A stretch of 64,000 nucleotides of DNA from Gimesia fumaroli (lineage in GTDB: Bacteria; Planctomycetota; Planctomycetia; Planctomycetales; Planctomycetaceae). Position numbers and translations under genes: made by a program. Location: assembly GCF_007754425.1 (NCBI RefSeq), contig NZ_CP037452.1:5555164-5619163 (forward strand), read 5' to 3'. Below, piece by piece: positions 17,738 through 27,248 of this stretch; the stretch's first letter is position 1; each line of letters opens with the position of its first letter. The notes under the pieces are model-generated. The model was not told the DNA's origin and did not search any database. It saw only the letters and a list, made by a program, of their open reading frames with translations.

Positions 17738-19252
17738 TCATCCATGCGAGGCAGAAACCGATTCGGTATTATTGGCACGGTAGCTGCCGGCGCGTTGATA
17801 GACCGAGAGATAATTCTGCGCACTCTGTTTCCAGGACCAGTCTTTGGACATGCCTGTGTGCTGCAGTTGATTCCAGATCGGTTTATCCAGGTACATGTCG
17901 ATCGCACGACGCATTTGTCGATACAACACGGTTGAGTCAAAATGCCAGAAGGAAAATCCGTTGGCAGTGCCGTTTTCCAGGTTCTCTCCCGAGGCATCGA
18001 CGACCGAATCGGCGAGTCCACCCACTTCATGCACGAGCGGCACGGTTCCATAAATCAGGCTATACATCTGGTTTAAACCACAGGGCTCAAACTGACTGGG
18101 CATCAGAAAGATATCCAGGCCGGCTTCAATCTGATGGGCTAAACTCTCATCGAAGCCGATGTAGGTCGCGACTTTGTTGGGAAAGCGTTTTGCCAGATCG
18201 GTAAAAGAGGCTTCGTGATAGGGATCGCCGGTTCCCAGAAAGACCATTTGCACATCCGTCGCCAGCAGGTTCTCGGCAGCGTCCAGAATCAGAGAGAACC
18301 CTTTCTGATCGGTCATGCGTGAAATAGTTCCCAGCAGCGGGACTTCCGGCTTTTGGGGCAAGCCCATCCTTTCCTGCAGGGCGGCTTTACAGAGCGGCTT
18401 GCCTTGTGTGACGGTCGACGCGTTATAGTGGGCTGCGAGATTCGGATCGATTTCAGGATTCCATTCTGTCGGGTCGACCCCATTCAAAATGCCGACCAGG
18501 CGATCAGCGTGCGTATCGAGAACGCCGTTCAAGCCGTAGCCGAAGCGTTCGGTCCGAATTTCTTGTGCATACGTCGGGCTGACAGTCGTGATCATGTCGG
18601 AAAACACGATGCCGGTCTTCAACAAGTTGAGCTGACCGAAGAATTCCATTTGATGTCGATTGAAGTATTTCCAGTCGATGCCGGTCAGCAGCATATCCCA
18701 ATGCCAGTATTGACCTTGAAAGGCCATGTTGTGGATGGTGAACACCGAAGCCGTTTTTTCAAAACCGGGGCGGTCCTGATATTCAATTTTCAATAATGCG
18801 GGGATCAATCCGGTCTGCCAGTCATTCGCGTGAATAATATCGGGGCTCAAACCGAGTTTGTCGGCAAACTCCAGCACCGATCGGCTGAAGAAAATGAATC
18901 GTTCGCAGTTGTCCTGATAATCGCGACCGCTTTCGTGATACAGTTCCGGTCGATCAAAATAGCGGGGCTGATCAATCAGATAGACGGTGACGCTGGACTC
19001 GGGAAAGCTGGCTTTACGCAGACCGGCTTCGACTTCCTTGCTGCCGACGGTAATCGAAACCTTTTCCGGGCAGACTTCAAAGTCATCCGGATTCAATCCC
19101 CGTTTCGCCGTCAATTGAGGGTAATACGGCATAAACAGAGTGACTTCATGCCCGGCTTCTGCCAGCGCTTTTGAGAGGGCCGAGGCGACATCGGCCAAAC
19201 CACCTGTTTTTGCAAATGGAATCGCTTCGGAACTCGCTAAAACGATTTTCAT
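17738..19252 (-). CDS. glgA: Glycogen synthase (ADP-glucose:alpha-1,4-glucan glucosyltransferase)
   Basis: A 504-residue GT5 glycosyltransferase that adds glucose from ADP-glucose to the non-reducing end of glycogen. The ADP-glucose site KTGGLADV (K15) sits at the N-terminus. INGVDPTEWNPEID, GTISRMTDQKGFSL, the catalytic FLMPSQFEPCGLNQMYSLIYGT and HEVGGLADSVVD all match GlgA. Length is normal for the family. The partner that makes ADP-glucose, glgC, is 15 kb away at 34207-35442; no branching enzyme is in the window. Divergent from the histidine kinase at 19716. Confidence 0.95.
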   Translation of the reverse strand: MKIVLASSEAIPFAKTGGLADVASALSKALAEAGHEVTLFMPYYPQLTAKRGLNPDDFEVCPEKVSITVGSKEVEAGLRKASFPESSVTVYLIDQPRYFDRPELYHESGRDYQDNCERFIFFSRSVLEFADKLGLSPDIIHANDWQTGLIPALLKIEYQDRPGFEKTASVFTIHNMAFQGQYWHWDMLLTGIDWKYFNRHQMEFFGQLNLLKTGIVFSDMITTVSPTYAQEIRTERFGYGLNGVLDTHADRLVGILNGVDPTEWNPEIDPNLAAHYNASTVTQGKPLCKAALQERMGLPQKPEVPLLGTISRMTDQKGFSLILDAAENLLATDVQMVFLGTGDPYHEASFTDLAKRFPNKVATYIGFDESLAHQIEAGLDIFLMPSQFEPCGLNQMYSLIYGTVPLVHEVGGLADSVVDASGENLENGTANGFSFWHFDSTVLYRQMRRAIDMYLDKPIWNQLQHTGMSKDWSWKQSAQNYLSVYQRAGSYRANNTESVSASHG

Positions 19253-19715
19253 AAATTCCCGATCTATCTGGATTTCAGATCTCTGAACGTGTCTACAATA
19301 TTATAGAGGGTATTATCGGTTGAAAGTAACGGATCTGTAAACACAAGTGGAGTCGAAACCCGGTATTGGATCGCTCAATTCATAAAGATTTTTCAGAAAT
19401 CTCGAGATCAAAAGTGTCTATTTGGGAAGGCCTCCCATGAGTGTGTGCGACTCTCGTTGGTGCGGTGGTCTGGTTTTACCTGTTTGTTCAGTAAAAATAG
19501 CGAACTTCTGCCGCAAAATTGGGAATGTGTAATTGCGGATCAATTTCAGATTGGAGATAGTATAGCCTGGGCTTTCCGCATCAATGCCCGTTTCGGATGA
19601 AATGCGCACATCATTCAACCAGTCATTCAAAGCGACACGCATATAATAATAGTAGCATTTATGAACCTTCTTTTGCCGCCCTTCGAGAGTACGACGCTGA
19701 GTCTGAATTTCTGAT
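19253..19715. other. 463-bp divergent intergenic region (glgA / histidine kinase)
   Basis: Should contain the promoters of both flanking genes. A 74-codon frame on the minus strand (19642-19418) is open, but it has no clear ribosome-binding site, family resemblance or partner; I do not call it a gene. No strong repeat or hairpin seen. Confidence 0.45.
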
Positions 19716-21176
19716 ATGAATGATCCTTCGATTCTGGAAAATCAACCGAATTCTACAGACGCTTCACAAAATGAGTCTGCGCAGGCAAAGTCTCCCCCCA
19801 CACCAGCAGCACAAGCGAAAATTCATCACGATGCCTTTACCTGGGAACTGCCGGCCGAAGAGATCACGCTGCGCATCCGCTGGTTTGGCCTGTGTGTCGG
19901 ATACGTGCTGGTCAACTTTGTGGGGAATAATTCGGCGATACAGGTTCCGCAGCTCAACTGGATTCTGACACTGGGTGCGATTTATGCACTCGCCGATACG
20001 TATTTCAGTTTTCGCGGTCGCGTGTTTCTGGGCGAGTGGCCGCTGATTATTTCGGTGATGGAGGCGCTGTTTATCGGTCTGCTCTGTCATTACGATGCCG
20101 GCCTGAACAGCCCGTTCCGTTTTTATTATCTGCTCTCGTTGATTGTGTGCTCGATCCGGCATTCGCCGGCGATCGCGTATATGACATTGGGACTGCACCT
20201 GATCAGTTTTACCACGATTCTATTTACGAGCCCTTCCATCCCTGCCGACTGGCTGACGCAATTACTGCTGATGATTGTCTGGATGGGCTGGGTCGCGTGG
20301 GCCAGTATTGCCTTTTCGAGTCTGGTGAAACGCACGAGTATGGAACTCTCGGCTGCGAATGCGCAGCTTCAGCAGAACCAGGAACTGCTGGAAGAACGAA
20401 TCGCCCGCCGTACCAGCGATCTACAGGAATCGCAGGCGTTACTCGTGCAGCAGGAAAAACATGCCGCCTTTGGTTTGCTGGCCGCCGGGATTGCGCATGA
20501 AGTGGGGAACCCGCTGGCGGGAATCAGTTCGCTGGTGCAGCTTTTAAATCGGCATAATAACGACGAATACACGTGCAAACGTCTGCAGGAGGTCGATGGC
20601 CAGCTGCACCGGATTCAACGCATTCTGCGGGAACTGATCGATTTCAGTCGACCGGCGACGACGGAACGCAATCGCTGCAATATCAACGAGCTGATTACCG
20701 AGTCTTTGAATATTTCAAAGTACTATAAACGTAAAAAAGGCAAAAAGATCATCACCCGGTTTGCTGAGAATCTGCCGGTGGTACAGGTCGTCCGTGACCA
20801 GCTGGTGCAGGTGTTTTTGAATCTGATTCTGAATGCAATGGATGCGACAGAAGAAGGCGAATCGATCGAAATCACAACACAAGCCCGCGACGGCCAGATT
20901 CTGATTTCCGTGCATGACAATGGTCAGGGCATTCGGGAAGAAGACAAACCGAAACTGTTCCAGCCTTACTTCACAACCAAGTCAAAAGGAACAGGCCTTG
21001 GTTTATTTGTGTGCAAAAATATTCTTGAGCATTCGAATTCCGGAACAATCGAAATTGATGAAAGCGTCAAAGCTGGCGCGAAATTTATCGTCTCGTTGAA
21101 CTGTGACGAACTACAGGGGTTGGCGGAGATTCCTCCCGGCCCGGCGAATGAAATCAAATTTGTAATAACGACATAA
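19716..21176 (+). CDS. Membrane sensor histidine kinase
   Basis: A 486-residue kinase with about six hydrophobic helices (about 50-205) and little extracytoplasmic sequence, so it probably senses a membrane or intramembrane signal. A coiled-coil linker (about 210-245) leads to the HisKA box GIAHEVGNPLAGIS (H261). The HATPase_c domain follows, with N box LNLILNAMDAT, G1 VHDNGQGI and G2 GTGLGLFVCK. It resembles the NtrB/AtoS-type kinases that pair with NtrC-class regulators. Its partner begins 24 bp downstream. The convergent exopolysaccharide kinase and epimerase genes may be targets, but that is inferred from position only. Confidence 0.9.
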   Translation: MNDPSILENQPNSTDASQNESAQAKSPPTPAAQAKIHHDAFTWELPAEEITLRIRWFGLCVGYVLVNFVGNNSAIQVPQLNWILTLGAIYALADTYFSFRGRVFLGEWPLIISVMEALFIGLLCHYDAGLNSPFRFYYLLSLIVCSIRHSPAIAYMTLGLHLISFTTILFTSPSIPADWLTQLLLMIVWMGWVAWASIAFSSLVKRTSMELSAANAQLQQNQELLEERIARRTSDLQESQALLVQQEKHAAFGLLAAGIAHEVGNPLAGISSLVQLLNRHNNDEYTCKRLQEVDGQLHRIQRILRELIDFSRPATTERNRCNINELITESLNISKYYKRKKGKKIITRFAENLPVVQVVRDQLVQVFLNLILNAMDATEEGESIEITTQARDGQILISVHDNGQGIREEDKPKLFQPYFTTKSKGTGLGLFVCKNILEHSNSGTIEIDESVKAGAKFIVSLNCDELQGLAEIPPGPANEIKFVITT

Positions 21177-21200
21177 GCAGAAAACAGGATTGAACCCAAC

Positions 21201-22556
21201 GTGCAACTGAATCGATCTGTACTCATCGTTGAAGACGAAGAAGTCATCCGAACTTCCCTGGCGGAATATCTGACCAGTGAAGGTTACGAAACCATGCAGG
21301 CCTCGACGGTCGCCAAAGCACTGGAGCTGGCGCGGGATCGGGATTTTAATGTCGCGATTTGTGATGTGCAATTACCGGACGGCGACGGCATTGAACTGCT
21401 GCGGCGCCTGCAGAATATTAAGCCGAGCATTTTCGTATTGATCATTACCGCGTATGCGACCGTGGAAAACACGATCTCGGCGTTTAAAGCGGGCGCCTTT
21501 GATTATCTGGTCAAACCGGTGATCTTTGATGACCTGTCCCACAAACTGAATCGCCTGTTTGAATATCAGAAAATCTTTTATGAGAACCAGATTCTGAGAC
21601 GCGAACTGGCACGCAGCCCGGGAATCGAAGAGATTGTCGGCAGCAGTAAAGCCCTGCAGAAACTGCAAAGTACCATTCGCAAGATTGCCGCTACTAATTC
21701 GAATGTCCTGCTGTTTGGTGAATCGGGAACGGGGAAAGAACTGTTTGCCCGTTCGATTCATGCGAATGGACCGAAAAAGGAACAACGTTTTCTGGCGGTG
21801 AACTGCGGGATGCGTCCGATTGAATTACTGGAGTCACAACTCTTTGGATCAGCCGCCAGTTCACTTCAATATCCGCAGGCAGAACAGACGGGGGTTTTCA
21901 AAAATGCGGATGGCGGCACCGTCTATCTCGATGAAATCTCTCAACTCCCTTTAGGCACACAAGGTAAACTGCTGCGGGCGATTGAGTATGGCGAAATCCT
22001 GCCTTTAGGTAGTGCCGAACCAGTGAAAGTGGATGTCCGGCTGATCGCTTCAACGACCCAGGATCTGGCCGAGATGGTCAAGAAAGGGGAGTTTGAAGAG
22101 GACTTGTTCTATCGTCTGGACGGGATGAAAATTCACATTCCGGCACTACGCGAGCGCGTGGATGACATTCCGGAACTGGTCGAATACTTCATTACAAAGC
22201 ATTCTCATAAAATGGGAAAGCGGGTGACCGGCGCGACCAGCGAAACGATTCGGACGCTGATGTCGGCGGAATGGAAAGGCAATGTACGGCAGCTGGATAA
22301 TGCGATCGAACGTGCCGTCATGATGTGCGATGACACGCTGATTTGCCTGAATGATCTGCCGCCAGAGTTGCATCAGAACGAACCTCCGTTACCGGATGTT
22401 GACGATCTGCGTCTGGCGCTGCGGCATTACGAACGGATGCATATTACGCGCGTGTTGAAAGACAGTACCGATAAGCGTGAAGCCGCCAAGCGGTTAAAGC
22501 TCGGTCTTTCCAGTCTGTATCGTAAAATCGAAGAGCTGGATATCGAGCTCGAATAA
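21201..22556 (+). CDS. NtrC-family response regulator lacking the sigma-54 GAFTGA loop
   Basis: A 451-residue regulator with receiver, AAA+ and Fis-type HTH domains. The receiver (1-120) has the acidic pair E11/D12, phospho-acceptor D55 (CDVQLPDGDG) and the late Lys of YLVKP. The AAA+ domain has Walker A GESGTGKE and Walker B GGTVYLDE, plus FYRLDGMKIHIPALRER. The loop that contacts sigma-54, normally GAFTGA, reads SSLQYP here (220-225, DNA 21858-21875), directly after LFGSAA. The C-terminus (REAAKRLKLGLSSLYRKIEEL) is a Fis-like HTH. The start is a GTG preceded by AGGA. With ATPase motifs intact but no GAFTGA, it may act with sigma-70 or as a repressor instead of a classical enhancer-binding activator. 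Confidence 0.9.
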   Translation: MQLNRSVLIVEDEEVIRTSLAEYLTSEGYETMQASTVAKALELARDRDFNVAICDVQLPDGDGIELLRRLQNIKPSIFVLIITAYATVENTISAFKAGAFDYLVKPVIFDDLSHKLNRLFEYQKIFYENQILRRELARSPGIEEIVGSSKALQKLQSTIRKIAATNSNVLLFGESGTGKELFARSIHANGPKKEQRFLAVNCGMRPIELLESQLFGSAASSLQYPQAEQTGVFKNADGGTVYLDEISQLPLGTQGKLLRAIEYGEILPLGSAEPVKVDVRLIASTTQDLAEMVKKGEFEEDLFYRLDGMKIHIPALRERVDDIPELVEYFITKHSHKMGKRVTGATSETIRTLMSAEWKGNVRQLDNAIERAVMMCDDTLICLNDLPPELHQNEPPLPDVDDLRLALRHYERMHITRVLKDSTDKREAAKRLKLGLSSLYRKIEELDIELE

Positions 22557-22568
22557 TAGCGAAATCGA

Positions 22569-24947
22569 TCAGCTGGTAATTTCCGTATTTGCCGGAACAA
22601 CGGGCTGTGTCGTTTTCTTTTTCGGCTGTGCCTCAAAATATTCCTGATAGCCTTCGCCGGCCCCGTAATCGTATTCGCCATAGCGGCCGGAGAAAATGCC
22701 GTTCGCCAGAATACCGGTGACTTTAATACCGTTTGTCTGAATCACCTGTTGCACTTTTCGCATGACTCCACGCCGGTTCTTATCAAGACGGACGACCAGC
22801 AGCACACCGTCAACCGTTGAAGCAATCACTGAAGGATCGCTGACGACGACCAGAGGTGGCGTATCGATCAGAACGTAGTCGTAGGCATCTCGCAGTTGTT
22901 TGATTAAATCGGTGAAACGCCGCGACATCAGCATTTCTGAAGGATTCTCCGGCAGTGTTCCTGCGGTCATGATGGAGAGATTGCTGATTCTGGTTTCGCG
23001 AATCGCGGTCTGGGCATCGATCTCATTGGCCATGACATCGCCTAAACCAATGGCGTTTGACAGACCGAATAGTTTATGCACGGTAGGACGCCGCAAGTCG
23101 GCATCGACGATCAGAACCTTTCGTCCTGTTTGTGAAATCGCCAGAGCGAGATTGGAAATGGAAGTCGTTTTTCCATCGCCGGGTTCGGCGCTGGTCATCT
23201 GTAAGACTTTCGCACCGCTGCGATCTGTCTTCAGCAAAAGAGACGTACGTAATGAACGAAACGCTTCGGCTTCCCGGGAAGCCGGGCGATAATAATACCA
23301 GAGAGCCGGGTCGAATTCGCTGTCGTCCATGGCGGCTTCACTCTCGGCAAACGTGGGAACTTCACCCAGAATTGGCAAGTGGAGTTGATCTCTGATTTCA
23401 TCGACCGACTTCACAGTGGTATCACGCATTTCCCGGAAGTAAGAGATGGCAAGGACGAGTCCCAGTCCGACGGCGCCGCCTGCTATCAGGAATTTCAACT
23501 GGCGTTTGATGACCAGTTCATCTTTGACCGGAGCGAGCTGCGTCAATGTATAACCGCCATCCCCTTGCGAGACCTTTTCCACCAGTAACTGTTTAAATAT
23601 TTCTTCGCGTTGTGTTTTCAGCTGGGCGATTTCTTCATTGTAGGACTGATCGACAACTTGAAAGTTCCCCACCTTTTTTGCCAGCGCCGTTTCCTGTTCG
23701 AACAGTTTGGTCAGTTCTGTTTCCCGATTATTGAGTTCTTTGAGCTGCTGTTCCATCGATTTGAGATAGACGTTGACAAAATCGACATCCTTTACTTTTG
23801 CGATTTTGAAGTCGCCCGATTCGAGATTCTCAGCCGAAATATCCAACCCCTGTCGACGATACAGATTGATCACGGTTTCGATACTACGATTGACAGCGTC
23901 CAGATCAGGATGATTTTTTTGAAAGTCCCGTTCGAGACGATGTTTTTGAATCAACAGCGGCATCAGGTGTGTTTCCAGAGCAGTACGCGCGCGGTCTACC
24001 TGCGTCGTGTTGGGTGTCGCAATTTGTCCTTGACTTGTGTTGCCATTGGCGCTGCCGGCCTGTCCGCGGGTCTGTCCCATCAGAAACTGCTGCGCTAATA
24101 GTTCGAGTGTTTCTTTTGATTCTCCACTGGCGATCGCCGCTTTGAGGGAATCGATTTTTGATTTCAGTTCCGTCAGTTTCAGCAAATTGAGACGGCGTTC
24201 GTTATCGATGGCTTTGACTCGTTCCTGGTGCACGTTAGTGCTGCCGGCGACAGCGGCCTCTGAGCCGGGTGTATGCTCCCAGTACAGGGGTGCTTTTTCC
24301 CGAAACTCTTTATACTCTTTTTTCTTTTGTTCCAGATCACTCAGAATCTGCTGATTCGCCTCATTCAGTTGCTTGATAATGTCTTTGGTGTTTTCGTCGC
24401 TGACATCGTTCAGATATTTGCGATATGCTTTGACGACCGCTTCCGTAACCGCTTTGGCGTCTTGTGACAGCGGATTTTCATAGGTGATACTCAGGATATT
24501 CAAATACGCACGATCATTCCCCGAAATGCGTTTGACCTTTAACGTATCGATAATGTCCTGCGTGGGATCTTTTTCGCCCGCCAGTGAAGGCAATTCATTC
24601 AGTTTCGCTTCTTTGACCGCTTCGCCTACAATGCGCGGGCTCTTAATCACGTCGATGTGTGCAGTCAGTTCACCGAATGTCTGCGCTTCTCCCTCTTTAA
24701 TCGGCACGGCATTTTTCTGTGAAACCTGGATTTTGGTACTGGCAGAAAAGATGGGGCCCAGCTTTATGTAGGCTACCTGTCCCAGCATCAATCCCGCAAT
24801 CAGGCCGGTGATCAGCAGAAATTTATTCCGAAACAACAACCGTACAATATCGACTCCGGGGCCGGAGGAATTGGTCGGCGCATGCTCTTCCATACCATCA
24901 ATGGCAAAATCGGATTGTTGATCCAGAGGTTGAAATTCGGTACTCAC
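22569..24947 (-). CDS. Wzc-like polysaccharide co-polymerase with BY-type tyrosine kinase domain
   Basis: A 792-residue exopolysaccharide chain-length regulator and kinase. The N-terminal Wzz-type segment has a membrane helix (about 34-54) and a long periplasmic coiled coil (about 160-460) ending at a second helix (about 478-498). The cytoplasmic kinase has Walker A SAEPGDGKTT (about 586-595), Walker A' VLIVDADLRRP and Walker B VLIDTPPLVVVSD. A C-terminal tyrosine cluster (YGEYDYGAGEGYQEYF) is the expected autophosphorylation tail. The start is GTG behind AGGA, 9 bp upstream. An epimerase gene lies just upstream on the same strand. It is convergent with the regulator, with 12 bp between the stops. 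Confidence 0.92.
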   Translation of the reverse strand: MSTEFQPLDQQSDFAIDGMEEHAPTNSSGPGVDIVRLLFRNKFLLITGLIAGLMLGQVAYIKLGPIFSASTKIQVSQKNAVPIKEGEAQTFGELTAHIDVIKSPRIVGEAVKEAKLNELPSLAGEKDPTQDIIDTLKVKRISGNDRAYLNILSITYENPLSQDAKAVTEAVVKAYRKYLNDVSDENTKDIIKQLNEANQQILSDLEQKKKEYKEFREKAPLYWEHTPGSEAAVAGSTNVHQERVKAIDNERRLNLLKLTELKSKIDSLKAAIASGESKETLELLAQQFLMGQTRGQAGSANGNTSQGQIATPNTTQVDRARTALETHLMPLLIQKHRLERDFQKNHPDLDAVNRSIETVINLYRRQGLDISAENLESGDFKIAKVKDVDFVNVYLKSMEQQLKELNNRETELTKLFEQETALAKKVGNFQVVDQSYNEEIAQLKTQREEIFKQLLVEKVSQGDGGYTLTQLAPVKDELVIKRQLKFLIAGGAVGLGLVLAISYFREMRDTTVKSVDEIRDQLHLPILGEVPTFAESEAAMDDSEFDPALWYYYRPASREAEAFRSLRTSLLLKTDRSGAKVLQMTSAEPGDGKTTSISNLALAISQTGRKVLIVDADLRRPTVHKLFGLSNAIGLGDVMANEIDAQTAIRETRISNLSIMTAGTLPENPSEMLMSRRFTDLIKQLRDAYDYVLIDTPPLVVVSDPSVIASTVDGVLLVVRLDKNRRGVMRKVQQVIQTNGIKVTGILANGIFSGRYGEYDYGAGEGYQEYFEAQPKKKTTQPVVPANTEITS

Positions 24948-25031
24948 GACACTCGGTCCTGATCTATCTAAACGCTGAGAGATTCAGCAATAATTCAAAG
25001 TTGGTCTCTATAAGATGTGTCAGCTGAAAGG

Positions 25032-26006
25032 TCAGCAGCCACCCAGACATGGTTTGGATTCCGATTTGACATATTCGGCATACCAGTCAATCGTGCGGCG
25101 TAAGCCTTCTTTGATATCCACGACCGGCTCATAGCCGAGATCCCGCTGCGCTGCAGAGATATCCGCCCAGGAATGCAGCACATCTCCGGTCCGTCGCGGC
25201 TGAAAATCGGGATTGTAAGGTTTCCCTAACTGCTCGCAGATAGACTTCAAGAGATCGATCAAATTCAAAGAACTGCCACAGGCAACGTTGTAGACATTTC
25301 CCGAGACAACGCTGGCATCGGCCTGTGAAGCCAGCAGATTTGCCTGTACCACGTTGTCGACATACGTAAAATCGCGTGACTGGGTGCCGTCTCCATAAAT
25401 CACGGGGCGACGTCCTTCGAGCAAGGCAGAGGCGAACAACGGAATCACAGCGGAGTACGGACTGTTGGGATCCTGACGCGGGCCGAAGACATTGAAGTAA
25501 CGGATGCGGACGGTTTCCAGGTCGTAAGAATTCGCAAACGCCTGACAGTAGAGTTCTCCTGCCAGCTTAGCGGCGGCATACGGCGAGAGCACTTCCGGTG
25601 TCTGACCTTCATGCTTGGGCATTTGTTTCTGGTTTCCATACGCACTACTCGAACCGGCATAGACTACACGCTGCACGCCCAGTCGTCGGGCGGCATCCAG
25701 CACATGAATCGTTCCTGTCACACACGCTTCGTGTGTATCGAGCGGATGATCAATGCTCCGTGGTACCGAAGCCAGCGCGGCCTGATGGAAAACGATATCA
25801 ATGCCTTTGGTCGCCTGTTCGACGGATTTCAAATCCCGCAGATCGCCTTCAACGAACTCGACCTGGTCCTGAAGATGTGCCAGGTTTTTCAGTGCCCCGG
25901 TGCTGAGATTATCGAACACACGCACGGAGTGCCCTTCTTTGACCAGTCGCGTTGCGATATGAGAACCAATAAACCCTGCTCCGCCGGTTACTAAATAATT
26001 TGTCAC
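25032..26006 (-). CDS. NAD-dependent nucleotide-sugar epimerase/dehydratase (SDR family)
   Basis: A 324-residue extended SDR enzyme, most like UDP-hexose(-NAc) 4-epimerases. It has the NAD-binding [14 protein letters not shown] at the adenine side, and the catalytic Ser plus Y-x3-K as AGSSSAYGN and [11 protein letters not shown]. The late [10 protein letters not shown] and [16 protein letters not shown] segments match GalE/WbpP-type proteins. The start is GTG preceded by AGGAAAG, 5 bp upstream. Placed 84 bp upstream of the Wzc-like gene on the same strand, it probably supplies a sugar nucleotide for the same polysaccharide. The exact sugar is not determined. Confidence 0.88.
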   Translation of the reverse strand: MTNYLVTGGAGFIGSHIATRLVKEGHSVRVFDNLSTGALKNLAHLQDQVEFVEGDLRDLKSVEQATKGIDIVFHQAALASVPRSIDHPLDTHEACVTGTIHVLDAARRLGVQRVVYAGSSSAYGNQKQMPKHEGQTPEVLSPYAAAKLAGELYCQAFANSYDLETVRIRYFNVFGPRQDPNSPYSAVIPLFASALLEGRRPVIYGDGTQSRDFTYVDNVVQANLLASQADASVVSGNVYNVACGSSLNLIDLLKSICEQLGKPYNPDFQPRRTGDVLHSWADISAAQRDLGYEPVVDIKEGLRRTIDWYAEYVKSESKPCLGGC

Positions 26007-26394
26007 GTGTTCTTTCCTGCATTGATAATGTTTGACGGGGACTCACAATTAATCAGCAGACGCCCAAGCCTGTCAATCGGAGTACCCTGAATCTCTACCT
26101 TCAATGTAGCACGACTTTTGCGCGAAATTCGTGCTGAATTGCGAGTATTCCTCTTAGAAATTATCGAACCTCAGCAGTCCACGACCTTACTTCGTATTAT
26201 AGGCAGGCATTTCCCATATAACCAAAATAATGAGCAGTCGTACGACGGAGCGCAACGGTCAAGTTGGAACCTGGTGCAGAGAGATAACGGGCAAATCCGC
26301 TCTAACCGGTACCCGAAACACGCGTTATAGCAATCATCGACATTTTGATGATTGTGTGCATTATCGGAGCAATCTGGAGGTAAACCAGGTTGCG
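26007..26394. other. 388-bp intergenic region with one hairpin
   Basis: Lies between the rRNA/tRNA methyltransferase stop and the epimerase start, both minus strand. It contains a perfect 8-bp hairpin, caatcatc (26331-26338) / gatgattg (26347-26354), without a U tract, about 40 bp after the methyltransferase stop. The remainder must include the epimerase promoter. No gene seen. Confidence 0.5.
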
Positions 26395-27156
26395 TTATTT
26401 TACATCGGGACCAAAGGGAGAGAATCGGGCGATCATGATTCCGGCGGCGACAGAGGCATTCAACGAATCCACAATCCCGGTTGGCGTCAGGCGACAAACC
26501 ACATCACATTGTTCCAGTGTCAGTCGTCTGAGTCCCTTTTCTTCATTTCCGATCACCACCATCCAGGGGCGATCCTGCTGAAACGCAGAGACATCTTCTT
26601 CAGCATGCTCGGAGGTTCCCATCACCCAGACGCCGGATTTTTTTGCATCGGTGATGGCTCTGCTTAGATTCGTTTCCACAGCAAACGGCACTGCTTCCAT
26701 TCCGCCTGAAGCGACATCATAAACGGTGGCATTCAGTGGTGCAGAACGATCTTTCGTGAGCACAATGCCGCGCACACCAAAAAAGGCAGCCGTACGAAAA
26801 ATGGCGCCGATGTTATGCGGGTCCTGAATGCAATCCAGAGCCAGCCAGAGACCACTCAGTTCTTTTCCGTCCTCCGGTTCCGCAAACATTTCTCCCAGCG
26901 AGGAAGGCGTGCGCGGCTTAACCAGTGCAACGGAACCTGCAGTGCGGCGCCCCTGCTCTTCCGACTGCTTGCGTTTCATTTTCTGTGGTGCCGACTTCTT
27001 GATCACGACGGGAATACGATGGCTGCGTGCTTCATCGGCAACATCACCCCAATTTCCCTGTGCAGAACCCGCAGAGAGACGAATCTCCGTGACATCAATG
27101 GGACGCGACTGCAGTGCCGCCAGAACGCTATGAGGATTTTTCAGCTCCAAAGCCAC
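26395..27156 (-). CDS. SpoU/TrmH-family RNA 2'-O-ribose methyltransferase
   Basis: A SPOUT-class methyltransferase using S-adenosylmethionine to methylate a ribose in rRNA or tRNA. The three family motifs are clear: DPHNIGAIFRTAAFFG, VVIGNEEKGLRRL and DSLNASVAAGIMIARF, and the N-terminal part resembles the RNA-binding L30e-like domain of RlmB. I prefer a GTG at 27156 (254 residues), which has AGGAAG 8 bp upstream and aligns with the RlmB start. The longer frame would use TTG at 27252, overlapping the kinase stop. Either way the gene is tightly coupled to the upstream sensor kinase. The exact RNA target (RlmB-like or TrmH-like) is undecided. Confidence 0.87.
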   Translation of the reverse strand: MALELKNPHSVLAALQSRPIDVTEIRLSAGSAQGNWGDVADEARSHRIPVVIKKSAPQKMKRKQSEEQGRRTAGSVALVKPRTPSSLGEMFAEPEDGKELSGLWLALDCIQDPHNIGAIFRTAAFFGVRGIVLTKDRSAPLNATVYDVASGGMEAVPFAVETNLSRAITDAKKSGVWVMGTSEHAEEDVSAFQQDRPWMVVIGNEEKGLRRLTLEQCDVVCRLTPTGIVDSLNASVAAGIMIARFSPFGPDVK

Positions 27157-27248
27157 AGATTCAACTTCCTGAGTCAACAACGGGGGTAAATAAAAAGAAC
27201 GGCCAGTACCGGGTAGAAGCAAAAGAGTAGAGCCTCTTTGCGGCAGTT

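Noticed and set aside
19418..19642. 74-codon minus-strand frame between glgA and the kinase
   Set aside because: No ribosome-binding site, no family resemblance and no repeat of its sequence elsewhere in the window.
20036..20500. Second-frame plus-strand candidate inside the histidine kinase
   Set aside because: The kinase frame carries HisKA and HATPase motifs; this is an overlapping shadow frame.
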